64,000 nucleotides of DNA from Rhodoplanes sp. Z2-YC6860 (lineage in GTDB: Bacteria; Pseudomonadota; Alphaproteobacteria; Rhizobiales; Xanthobacteraceae). Every line of letters starts with the position of its first letter. Position 1 is the stretch's first letter. A program made the position numbers and the translations under genes. This document shows positions 44,271 to 51,795 of the stretch, one piece after another. The stretch covers positions 6,966,029 through 7,030,028 of the forward strand of contig NZ_CP007440.1 of NCBI RefSeq assembly GCF_001579845.1. The letters are read 5' to 3'. Under the pieces are notes generated by a model, which saw nothing but the letters and a program-made list of their open reading frames with translations, ran no database searches and was not told where the DNA came from.

Positions 44271-45027
44271 GAGTCACCGCCTCCTGCTCGCCGAGATAGG
44301 CTTGCCGTACCTCGGCGTTGGCGCGGATCGAAGCCGGATCGCCCGAGGCGATGACGCGGCCGTAGACCAGCACGGTGATGCGGTCGGCGAGCGCGAACAC
44401 TGCCTCCATGTCGTGCTCGATCAGGAGGATCGTCACGTCGCGCTTCAACTCGCGCAGCGTCTTCACCATCCGGCTCGACTCGTCTGGCCCGAGCCCCGCC
44501 ATCGGCTCGTCGAGCAGCAGCATCCGCGGCTTGGTGGCGAGCGCCATCGCGAGCTCGATCTGGCGATGCTCGCCGTGGCTCATATTGACCACCTTGGAAT
44601 CGGCGCGATGGCCGATGCCGACCCGATCGAGTGCCGCGCGCGCCGGTTCGCACAGCTCGGGCTCGCTGCATGCGTCGCGCCAGAACCGGAACGAATGGCC
44701 CGCATGGGCCTGGACCGCGAGCGTGACGTTCTGCAGCGCCGTGAAATTCGGAAACAGCGAGGTGATCTGGAACGAGCGGGCAAGCCCGATCAGGCTGCGG
44801 TCATGGACCCGCAGCGCCGTGATGTCGCGCCCGTCGAATTCGATGCGTCCGGCGTTCGGCACGAGTTCGCCGGCGAGCTGGCTGATCAGCGTGGTCTTGC
44901 CGGCGCCGTTCGGGCCGATGATGGCGTGCAGCTCTCCCCGCGCGACCTCGAAGCCGACATTGTCCGAGGCGACGATGCCGCCGAAGCGCTTGGTCAGGCC
45001 GTCGACCTTGAGCATCGCGTCAGCCAC
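44263..45027 (-). CDS. livG: Liv-type ATP-binding protein LivG of the benzoate cluster
   Basis: A 254-aa ATPase. Walker A is GPNGAGKTT, Walker B is MLLLDEPMAGLGPDES and the switch His is in LLIEHDMEAVF. The signature is slightly altered, NMSHGEHRQIELAMAL instead of LSxGQQR. Its start overlaps the livM stop by eight bases. It works with LivF on the LivHM channel. Confidence 0.93.
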   Translation of the reverse strand: MADAMLKVDGLTKRFGGIVASDNVGFEVARGELHAIIGPNGAGKTTLISQLAGELVPNAGRIEFDGRDITALRVHDRSLIGLARSFQITSLFPNFTALQNVTLAVQAHAGHSFRFWRDACSEPELCEPARAALDRVGIGHRADSKVVNMSHGEHRQIELAMALATKPRMLLLDEPMAGLGPDESSRMVKTLRELKRDVTILLIEHDMEAVFALADRITVLVYGRVIASGDPASIRANAEVRQAYLGEQEAVTHV

Positions 45028-46015
45028 GGCGCAGCCCCGTCAGAATGCCGTCGATGCCGCCGCGCGCGTAGAGCGCGACCGCGAGCAGCATCGGCCCGAG
45101 AATCAGCCCCGGGAATTCGCCCAGATGAACTCCGCCGATTTCGGGGAGGCGCGACAGCCCCTCCTCCAGCAATAGGAACGCCACGGCGCCGATGACCGGA
45201 CCGAACACAGTGCCCATGCCGCCCAGCACCGCCATCACCATCAGATCGCCGGAGCGAATCCAGCTCATCACCGAGGGATTGATGAAGTCGGTGTGGTTGG
45301 CGAGCAGCACGCCCGAGAGCCCGCAGAGCATGCCGGAGATGACGAAGCAGGTGAGCTTGTAGCGAAACGTCGGAAAGCCGATGGCGCCCATGCGCCGCTC
45401 GTTGGAGCGCGCGCCCTGGATCACCATGCCGAAGCGCGAATTGACCAGCCGCCAGACCAGATAGACGGCGGCGAGCAACAACGCGAAGCACAGGTAGTAG
45501 AACAACGTCTTGTTCGAGAGGTTGATGAAGCCACCGAATTCGCTGCGCTTGTAGATTGTCATGCCGTCGTCGCCGCCGTAGCGGTCGAGCGCGATCGCGA
45601 TGTAATAGGCCATCTGCGCGAAGGCGAGCGTGATCATGATGAAGTAGACGCCGCGGGTGCGAAGGCACAGCGCGCCGACCACCAGCGCGAACAGACCGCA
45701 CACGATGATCGCCACCGGCCATTGGATGAAGCCCGTGGTGATGCCTTCCTTGGCGAGGATGCCGAACGCATAGCCGCCGATGCCGAGATAGGCGGCATGG
45801 CCGAAGCTCACCATGCCGCCGAAGCCCATGATGAGGTTGAGGCTCACCGCCGCCATGCCGAGGATCAGGATGCGGGTGAACAGAGAAAGCAGGAACGCGT
45901 TGCCGATCATGGAGCTATAGACCGGCAGCAGCGCCAGCACGACGAGCAGCGCGGCAACGAAGACGTTGCGGGGCGTGAACCAGGACTTGGACATGGACCA
46001 GGACTTGGACATCAT
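45020..46015 (-). CDS. livM: Liv-type permease LivM of the benzoate cluster
   Basis: A 331-aa inner-membrane permease with the family stretches LNLIMGFGGMVSFGHAAYLG, RTRGVYFIMITLAFAQM and the coupling loop GARSNERRMGAIGFPTF. ATG at 46015 overlaps the livH TGA (ATGA). The N-terminus contains the tandem repeat MSKSWS-MSKSWF, so an internal ATG at 45994 is also a usable start. Confidence 0.93.
   Translation of the reverse strand: MMSKSWSMSKSWFTPRNVFVAALLVVLALLPVYSSMIGNAFLLSLFTRILILGMAAVSLNLIMGFGGMVSFGHAAYLGIGGYAFGILAKEGITTGFIQWPVAIIVCGLFALVVGALCLRTRGVYFIMITLAFAQMAYYIAIALDRYGGDDGMTIYKRSEFGGFINLSNKTLFYYLCFALLLAAVYLVWRLVNSRFGMVIQGARSNERRMGAIGFPTFRYKLTCFVISGMLCGLSGVLLANHTDFINPSVMSWIRSGDLMVMAVLGGMGTVFGPVIGAVAFLLLEEGLSRLPEIGGVHLGEFPGLILGPMLLAVALYARGGIDGILTGLRRG
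45977..46012. repeat. 18-bp tandem duplication at the livM start
   Basis: On the minus strand two 18-base units, each ATGTCCAAGTCCTGGTYC, follow one another (46012-45995 and 45994-45977) and differ at one base. They duplicate the sequence MSKSW(S/F) and thereby the start codon of LivM. Confidence 0.85.
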
Positions 46016-46929
46016 CGTCGGGCAGCCGGAAACAGCCCTTCGGGCCGGAACACCAGCACCACGGCCATGAGCAGGTAGATGATCATCGACGACAGCGCAG
46101 GCCCCGCCGAGGAGCCGGCGCTATAACTCACGAAGGTCCGCATCAGGTCGGGCAGGAAGGCGCGGCCGATGGTGTCGATCAGGCCCACGATGATCGCGGC
46201 GACAAAGGCGCCGCGGATCGAACCGATACCGCCGATGATGATCACCACGAAGGCCAGGATCAGGATGTTCTCGCCCATGCCGATCTGCACGGTGAGGATC
46301 GGCGCCTGCATCAGGCCGGCGAAGCCCGCCAGCGCAGCGCCGAGCCCGAACACCAGCGTGTAGAGCAGCTTGATGTTGACGCCGAGCGCGCCGACCATCT
46401 CACGGTTGGAGGCGCCGGCGCGAATGAGCATGCCGACCCGCGTCCGCATCACCAGGATATAGAGCAGGAATGCGACCACGAGCGTGGCCACGATGATCAC
46501 AAGGCGATAGGCCGGATAGTAGACGCCGGGCAGCACCTGCACCGCCGTCAGCATCTCGCTCGGCAGCGGCAAGGTCATGCCGGCCGGGCCCCAGATCCAG
46601 CGCACGGCATCGTTGAAGAACAGGATCAGCCCGAAGGTGCCAAGCACGTGATCGAGATGGTCGCGGCCGTAGAGCTTTCGGATCGTGAGCACCTCGAGCG
46701 CCATGCCGACCAGAAGCGTCGCGACCAGCGCGAGCGCTGCGCCGGCGACGAAGCTTCCGGTCCACGCCGCAAAGGTCGCGGCGAAATAGGCGCCGATCAT
46801 GTAGAGCGAGCCGTGCGCCAGATTGACCAGATCCATGATCCCGAAGATCAGCGTCAGGCCAGCGGCCAGCAGGAACAGCAGCATGCCCAGCTGGATGCCG
46901 TTCAGACACTGCTCGATGAAATACAGCAT
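46012..46929 (-). CDS. livH: Liv-type permease LivH of the benzoate cluster
   Basis: A 305-aa inner-membrane permease with the LivH opening QCLNGIQLGMLLFLLAAGLTL, FGIMDLVNLAHGSLYMIGAY and the late GIGSIRGAFVAAIIVGL. GGGGATC precedes the ATG. It is the first gene of the livHMGF unit; the binding protein and ligase genes lie upstream across a 393-base gap. By context it moves benzoate or a related aromatic acid. Confidence 0.93.
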   Translation of the reverse strand: MLYFIEQCLNGIQLGMLLFLLAAGLTLIFGIMDLVNLAHGSLYMIGAYFAATFAAWTGSFVAGAALALVATLLVGMALEVLTIRKLYGRDHLDHVLGTFGLILFFNDAVRWIWGPAGMTLPLPSEMLTAVQVLPGVYYPAYRLVIIVATLVVAFLLYILVMRTRVGMLIRAGASNREMVGALGVNIKLLYTLVFGLGAALAGFAGLMQAPILTVQIGMGENILILAFVVIIIGGIGSIRGAFVAAIIVGLIDTIGRAFLPDLMRTFVSYSAGSSAGPALSSMIIYLLMAVVLVFRPEGLFPAARR

Positions 46930-47322
46930 GATCCCCGCGGTATCGCCTTCGGCCGATCCCCCCGGCCCGACCTATTCCCCCGGCGCGCTTCGGCCCAGCC
47001 GCCGCTCACTTCATATCGCATTTTTCACGAGCGCGATCCGCGTCATTTGCGACAATCGCGGATGGCGTTGCCCATCGGCGGCGCAGCCGGGCCGCGGCCC
47101 AAGGGCTGGAAGCACTTCCCAGCCGGATTGGAGCACGCCCACACAACAGGCACACTGTCACCCGCGGGCTTGACCCGCGGGTCCATACGGTGGCGCAACG
47201 ACGCACACTCTTACGACTGCCTTCGTCGAAGCCGCTCATGGATTGCCGGGTCACGGCGCTGAAGCGCCGGCCCGGCAATGACACCGCCGTCATGGCAAGC
47301 GGGCCCTCGTGGGGCCTGCGGC
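46930..47322. other. Intergenic region between livK and livH
   Basis: The 393-base gap holds the family B repeat (47135-47290) and, nearer livH, a small inverted pair ATCCGCG (47036-47042) and CGCGGAT (47057-47063). It probably contains a promoter for livHMGF, but no confident -10/-35 pair was seen. No gene was recognised. Confidence 0.5.
47135..47290. repeat. Two-hairpin intergenic repeat, family B copy 3
   Basis: It starts with ACAACAGGCACACTGTCACC and the hairpin CCCGCGGG-CTTGA-CCCGCGGG shared with 37119-37253. The second half has GGATTGCCGGG and CCCGGCAATGACACCG as arms around an inner GGCGCTGAAGCGCC hairpin. It separates livK from livH. Confidence 0.78.
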
Positions 47323-48498
47323 TCAGTTCGGCATCTTGCACTTGTCGTGGTGCTTGTCCTGGTCGTTTTCGACGATCGTCGCGACCGTCTTCAGGCGGTA
47401 GTCGTCGCCGTCCTTCACCACGTCCTGCAGATAGAAATTCTGGATCGGAATGTGGTTCGGGCCGAACTTGAAGCCGCCGCGTACCGACTTGAAATCGGCC
47501 TTTTCCATCGCCTTGCGCAGCGCATCCTTGTTGGCGGTGTCGCCCTTGGTGGCCTTCAGCGCGCTGTCGATCAGGTATGCCGCATCATAGGTCTGCGCGC
47601 CGTAGAACGACGGCGCAAGCTTGTACTTCGCCTTGTAGTCGGCGACGAACTTCTTGTTCTCCGCGTTCGGCAGGTCGTTGACCCACTCCTGTGCGCCTGG
47701 GATGCCGACCGCAAGGTCTTTCAGCCGCGGGATCGACAGCTCGTCGATGGTGAACGCCGTGTAGAGCGGGATCTGGCCCTTCAGGCCCGACTGCGCGTAT
47801 TGCGTGACGAACTGCACGCCGGCGCCGCCCGGATAGAAGGCGAAGATCGCGTCGGGTTTCGCCGCGCGCGCCTTCGACAGTTCCGCCGAGAAGTCGAGTT
47901 GGTCCGGCCAACGGGTCAGCTCGCGGCCGATGATCTGGCCTTTGAAGGTCGCAGCCACGCCCTCGAGCATGTCCTTGCCGGCGGCGTAGTTCGGGCCGAT
48001 CAGGAACGCGGTCTTGACGCCCTTCTGGTTCATGTAGAGGCCGACGGCCTGCGGCGTCTGGTCGTTGTTCCAGGAGGTCGAGAACACATAGGGCGAGCAC
48101 TGCTCGCCAGCGATCTGAGAGGCGCCCGCATTGGTGACCACCGTCATGGTCTTGCTGTCGACCAGCGGCTTGAGCGAAGCGAGCAGCACGTTCGACCAGA
48201 TGTAGCCGACCACGAAGTCGACCTTGTCGGACTCGATCAGCTTCTGGGTCTTCTGCACGCCGACGTCCGGCTTGGTCTGGTCGTCCTCGTAGATCACCTC
48301 GACCGGCAGGCCACCGAGCTTGCGGCCGAGATGATCGAGCGCCAGCTCGAACGAGTTGCGCATGTCGTTGCCGATCGCGGCCGGCGGGCCGCTGAAGGTC
48401 GAGATCAGACCGATCTTGATGGTCTTCTGCTGAGCCGCCGCCGGGTCGGCGGCAACAATCGCCGCGATCGCGCAGGCGGCAAGCAAAGTGCGTTTCAT
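47323..48498 (-). CDS. livK: Liv-type ABC substrate-binding protein of the benzoate cluster
   Basis: A 391-aa periplasmic binding protein with signal peptide (ending PAAAQQ) and the type I opening IKIGLISTFSGPPAAIGND. VTNAGASQIAGEQCSPYVF and AFYPGGAGVQFVTQYAQ fall in the ligand-cleft regions. Relatives in box and bad clusters bind aromatic acids. The gene follows the benzoate-CoA ligase gene by 39 bases; the SD sequence GGAGG lies within a hairpin in that gap. Confidence 0.92.
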   Translation of the reverse strand: MKRTLLAACAIAAIVAADPAAAQQKTIKIGLISTFSGPPAAIGNDMRNSFELALDHLGRKLGGLPVEVIYEDDQTKPDVGVQKTQKLIESDKVDFVVGYIWSNVLLASLKPLVDSKTMTVVTNAGASQIAGEQCSPYVFSTSWNNDQTPQAVGLYMNQKGVKTAFLIGPNYAAGKDMLEGVAATFKGQIIGRELTRWPDQLDFSAELSKARAAKPDAIFAFYPGGAGVQFVTQYAQSGLKGQIPLYTAFTIDELSIPRLKDLAVGIPGAQEWVNDLPNAENKKFVADYKAKYKLAPSFYGAQTYDAAYLIDSALKATKGDTANKDALRKAMEKADFKSVRGGFKFGPNHIPIQNFYLQDVVKDGDDYRLKTVATIVENDQDKHHDKCKMPN

Positions 48499-48504
48499 GA
48501 CGAA

Positions 48505-48532
48505 AAACCCCTCCAGGTGAAACCTCTGGAGG
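48505..48532 (-). terminator. Weak terminator or SD-hiding hairpin before livK
   Basis: On the minus strand CCTCCAG and CTGGAGG (48526-48532 and 48510-48516) form a 7-bp stem followed by GGTTTTTCG. The 3' arm contains the livK Shine-Dalgarno sequence. It could partly stop transcripts from the ligase gene or regulate livK translation. Confidence 0.45.
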
Positions 48533-48537
48533 TAAGA

Positions 48538-50127
48538 TTAGCGCGGGCTGGCCTCACTGCGCAATTTGAAGCGCTGGATCTTTCCTGTTGCGGTCTTCGG
48601 CAAGTCTGTCCGGAACTCGATCCAACGCGGGTATTTGAAGGGCGCGAGCCGTGATTTGACGTGATCCTGGAGCACCCGCGACATCGCGTCACGAGCCGCA
48701 GCGTCTGCGACTTTGGTCTGATCCTTGAGCACCACGTAGGCCTTGGGCTTGATCAGCGTGTCGGCGTCCGGCCAGGCCACCACGGCCGCCTCGAGCACGT
48801 CCGGATGGGTGGCGAGCGCGCCCTCGACCTCGAAAGGCGACACGTAGAGTCCCGACACTTTCAGCATGTCGTCGCGCCGGCCGCAGTAGACGTAGTAGCC
48901 CTGCTCGTCCTGGAGATATTTGTCGCCGGAGCGCGTCCACTCGCCCATGAAGGTCAAGCGCGACTGCTCGCGGTTGTTCCAGTACATGATTGCGGACGTT
49001 GGTCCTCGGATCAGCAGTTCGCCGATCTCGCCCGGCTTCACCGGCGCGCCGTCGTCGCCGACGAGCTTGCAGTCGTAGCCCGGCACAGGCTTGCCGGTGG
49101 TGCCGTACTTCACGTCGCCCGCGCGGTTCGACAGGAAGATGTGCAGCATCTCGGTCGAGCCGATGCCGTCGAGAATGTCGACGCCGTAACGCTCGACCCA
49201 GCGCTGCCCCACATCCATCGGCAAGGCCTCGCCAGCGGAGACACAGCGGCGGAGCTTCAGTTCGGCGCGCTGCGGCGCATTCGTGTTCGCCAGGAACGCT
49301 GCATAGAACGTCGGCACGCCATAGAAAACCGTCACGGCGTGCTGGCGAAGGAGCGCCGTCACGCCATCGGGCGTCGGCCGGTCGGCGAGCAGAACCGTGC
49401 AGGCGCCGACCGACATCGGAAAGGTCAGCGCGTTGCCGAGGCCGTAGGCGAAGAACAGCTTCGCCACCGAATAGCAGACGTCGTTCTCGGCGATGCCGAC
49501 GAACGGCCCGCCATAGAGATCGTCGGTGAGCTTGAGGTCGGCGTGCACATGCACCGCGCCCTTCGGCTTGCCGGTCGAGCCCGAGGTGTAGAGCCAGAAC
49601 GCGATGTCGTCGCAGGCTGTCGGCGCGGTCTCGGTGCTGGGCTTCGCATTGTCGATCAACGCTTCAAACGATTGGCGGCCATGCGCGTTGTCGCCCGAGA
49701 CGATGACGTGGTGGAGGTCCGGAGTTTCTTCGATCAGCTTCTGAAAACGCGGATAGAGCGCGTCCGACACCACGAGCACGCGCGCGCGGCTGTCGGCCAG
49801 CATGTAGCGGTAGTCGTCCTCGGTCATCAGCGTGTTGACCGGCACAGCGACGACGCCAGCCTTGAGGCAACCGAGAAACGCGGTCGGCCAGTCGATGGTG
49901 TCGAGCAGGCAGATCAGCACCCGCTCCTCGCGGCGGACGCCGAGCGAGTTCAGCAGACCCGCAAACTTCGCCACCCGCTCGGCCAGTTGGCCATAGGTCC
50001 AGGCGCCGCGTGAATCGATGAAGGCGGCCTTGTTGCCCCGGCCGGCGTTGAGGTTGCGCGCGAGGATGTCGGCGGCGAAATTGTATTGGCGCGGAATCGG
50101 AGTCACCGCGTTGGCCGCCGACGTCAT
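48538..50127 (-). CDS. bclA: Benzoate-CoA ligase family protein
   Basis: A 529-aa AMP-forming acyl-CoA synthetase. It carries the P-loop-like YTSGSTGKPKGAVH, the A5 motif DGIGSTEMLHIF typical of benzoate and 4-hydroxybenzoate ligases, GEWTRSGDKY, RRDDMLKVSGLYVSPFEVE and the catalytic Lys in KTATGKIQR. It activates the imported aromatic acid to its CoA thioester, the substrate of BoxAB. It is the first gene of the minus-strand benzoate block. A TGCAGGCA-containing half-site lies about 40 bases upstream. Confidence 0.95.
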   Translation of the reverse strand: MTSAANAVTPIPRQYNFAADILARNLNAGRGNKAAFIDSRGAWTYGQLAERVAKFAGLLNSLGVRREERVLICLLDTIDWPTAFLGCLKAGVVAVPVNTLMTEDDYRYMLADSRARVLVVSDALYPRFQKLIEETPDLHHVIVSGDNAHGRQSFEALIDNAKPSTETAPTACDDIAFWLYTSGSTGKPKGAVHVHADLKLTDDLYGGPFVGIAENDVCYSVAKLFFAYGLGNALTFPMSVGACTVLLADRPTPDGVTALLRQHAVTVFYGVPTFYAAFLANTNAPQRAELKLRRCVSAGEALPMDVGQRWVERYGVDILDGIGSTEMLHIFLSNRAGDVKYGTTGKPVPGYDCKLVGDDGAPVKPGEIGELLIRGPTSAIMYWNNREQSRLTFMGEWTRSGDKYLQDEQGYYVYCGRRDDMLKVSGLYVSPFEVEGALATHPDVLEAAVVAWPDADTLIKPKAYVVLKDQTKVADAAARDAMSRVLQDHVKSRLAPFKYPRWIEFRTDLPKTATGKIQRFKLRSEASPR

Positions 50128-50165
50128 GCGTTTCCTCTCAAGCCTTTGTCCGTTTGTTGGGCAGG

Positions 50166-50177
50166 ATTATGCAGGCA
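50166..50177. promoter_or_regulatory. Half-site resembling the boxR palindrome, upstream of bclA
   Basis: ATTATGCAGGCA here matches ATAATGCAGGCA at 41437-41448 in 11 of 12 bases, including the outer TGCA. It lies 39-50 bases before the bclA start, where a repressor could block transcription. No second arm is evident, so it is a weak candidate. Confidence 0.4.
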
Positions 50178-50218
50178 CGCCCGAGGGGCCGCAATGCGAC
50201 GGACGGCGGATGCCCGCA

Positions 50219-50491
50219 CTAGCGAAACGGCTTCGGCGCGCTGTTGGTTTTCGCGGGATCATTGCGCTGCGGGGCTTCCGGCGGCCGCGCAGGCGGCACG
50301 CAGGCGCCATCCACGTTCACAAAACCCGGATCGCAGAAGCACTGCGCGGTACGCAAGTTTCCCGGAATAGCGACCGCTTCCGGATGCGAGTTCGGCGGGC
50401 AGCGCTGCGCCGATGCAGATGCGCTTGCAGCGATGATCAACGCTGCACAGAGAACCGAACGGATGAACAGACGGGCCATTGCCCACCACAT
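50219..50491 (-). CDS. Small secreted cysteine-containing protein
   Basis: A 90-aa protein with a signal peptide (ending ASASAQ) and a short mature region with four cysteines after cleavage (RCPPNSH, CFCDPGF, GACVPP), ending in a Pro-rich tail. The pattern recalls a minimal EGF-like module. Starts at 50491 and 50479 are both possible; GGTGG six bases ahead favours 50491. Function is unknown. It is divergent from the MetE-like gene at 50572. Confidence 0.65.
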   Translation of the reverse strand: MWWAMARLFIRSVLCAALIIAASASASAQRCPPNSHPEAVAIPGNLRTAQCFCDPGFVNVDGACVPPARPPEAPQRNDPAKTNSAPKPFR

Positions 50492-50510
50492 TGATCGCCA
50501 CCGTTATCGC

Positions 50511-50538
50511 CACTCTTGCAGATATCGTAGCAGGAGTG
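50511..50538. promoter_or_regulatory. 28-bp imperfect palindrome between divergent genes
   Basis: The arms CACTC-T-TGC (50511-50519) and GCA-G-GAGTG (50530-50538) pair at eight of nine positions around a 10-base centre. It lies 20 bases upstream of one gene and 34 upstream of the other, a position suited to an operator for both. No regulator gene is adjacent. Confidence 0.45.
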
Positions 50539-50571
50539 ACAGAACAGTGCGCCTGACGGGAGTACACGATC

Positions 50572-51744
50572 ATGATCACGAGCCGGGACCGCATCCTCAC
50601 CACCCATGTCGGCAGCTTGCCGCGCAACGAAAAGCTGTCGGACCTGCTGATGGCGCAGGACGAAGGCAAGCCCGTCGACGCCAAGGTCATGGCCGGCGAG
50701 ATGGACAACGCGGTGCGCCATGTGGTGAAGGCGCAGATGGAAGCCGGCATCGACGTCGGCAATGACGGCGAGCAGGGCCGGGTCGGCTTCCAGACCTATG
50801 TGCCGCAGCGCATGTCCGGCTTCGCCGGCGTGTCGAAGCGCCGCCGTGGCCTCGAGTTCGAGGAATTTCCCGAGCTGCTCGCCTACCTGATGCGCCGCTT
50901 CCCGAACCCGACCAAGAGCCAGCAGGGGGCGCCCGAAGCACAGGCCGACATCAAGTATGTCGACCTCAAGCCGATCACCGACGAGACCGCGCGCTTCAAC
51001 AAAATCGCCAGCGAGCTTGGCGCGTTCTCCGAGCGCTTCATGACCGCGGCCTCGCCCGGCATCATCTCGACCACGATGCTGAACGCTCACTACGAATCGC
51101 ACGACGCCTATCTCGACGCCATCGCGCGCGAGATGAGCAAGGAATACCAGGCGGTGCACAAGGCCGGGCTGATCCTGCAGATCGATGCGCCCGATCTCGC
51201 GATGGATCGCACCATGATGTACCGCGATCTTTCCGACAGCGAGTTCGTCAAACGCTGCGAGCGCCACGTCGCCACCATCAACAAGGGCATCGAGGGCATT
51301 CCGCGCGACCGCGTTCGGCTCCATGTCTGCTACGGAAACTGGGAAGGTCCGCACATCCACGACATCCCGCTGGAGAAGATCCTGCCGGCGCTCTACACCG
51401 CCGATGTCGGCGCGCTGTCGATCGAGTTCTCCAACCCGCGCCACGCCCACGAATATTCGGCGCTGAAGAAGCACAAGCTGCCGCCACACATGCTGCTCAT
51501 TCCGGGTGTGGTCGAAACCACGTCGAACTTCGTCGAGCATCCCGAGGTGGTGGCCCGGCGGATCGAGGAGGCGGTGTCGGTGGTCGGCGACCGCGAGCGC
51601 GTGATCGCCTCGACCGACTGCGGCTTCGGCACCTTCACCAAGCGCGAATGGGTGATCGAGCCGGTGGTCTGGCTGAAGCTCAAGTCGTTGCGCGAGGGTG
51701 CGGACATTGCGTCGCAGCGGCTGTGGGGCAAGAAGGTTGCCTAG
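50572..51744 (+). CDS. MetE C-terminal-like (cobalamin-independent methionine synthase fold) protein
   Basis: A 390-aa member of the same TIM-barrel group as 25344-26384 but from a different subfamily. It opens THVGSLPRNEKL, has DVGNDGEQGR in place of the DGE loop, IDAPDLAMDR, the His-Cys pair in LHVCYGNWEG and the late Cys in STDCGFGTF. The zinc-ligand pattern is therefore retained while the folate-binding N-terminal domain is absent. A Bug receptor gene follows 51 bases downstream on the same strand, suggesting that the pair imports and processes one compound. Confidence 0.86.
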   Translation: MITSRDRILTTHVGSLPRNEKLSDLLMAQDEGKPVDAKVMAGEMDNAVRHVVKAQMEAGIDVGNDGEQGRVGFQTYVPQRMSGFAGVSKRRRGLEFEEFPELLAYLMRRFPNPTKSQQGAPEAQADIKYVDLKPITDETARFNKIASELGAFSERFMTAASPGIISTTMLNAHYESHDAYLDAIAREMSKEYQAVHKAGLILQIDAPDLAMDRTMMYRDLSDSEFVKRCERHVATINKGIEGIPRDRVRLHVCYGNWEGPHIHDIPLEKILPALYTADVGALSIEFSNPRHAHEYSALKKHKLPPHMLLIPGVVETTSNFVEHPEVVARRIEEAVSVVGDRERVIASTDCGFGTFTKREWVIEPVVWLKLKSLREGADIASQRLWGKKVA

Positions 51745-51795
51745 ACGGCACCGGCGGTCCGGCTTACAACGCCAAAAAACCGCCGGGAGTGGATT

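Noticed and set aside
47036-47063. Inverted pair ATCCGCG/CGCGGAT upstream of livH as an operator.
   Set aside because: Only seven base pairs with a 14-base spacer; expected by chance in a GC-rich 390-base gap. Mentioned only in the gap entry.
46012-50127. Idea that the benzoate block is a recently acquired genomic island.
   Set aside because: No tRNA, integrase, transposase or clear shift in base composition at its edges; flanking repeats are of the same families seen throughout.
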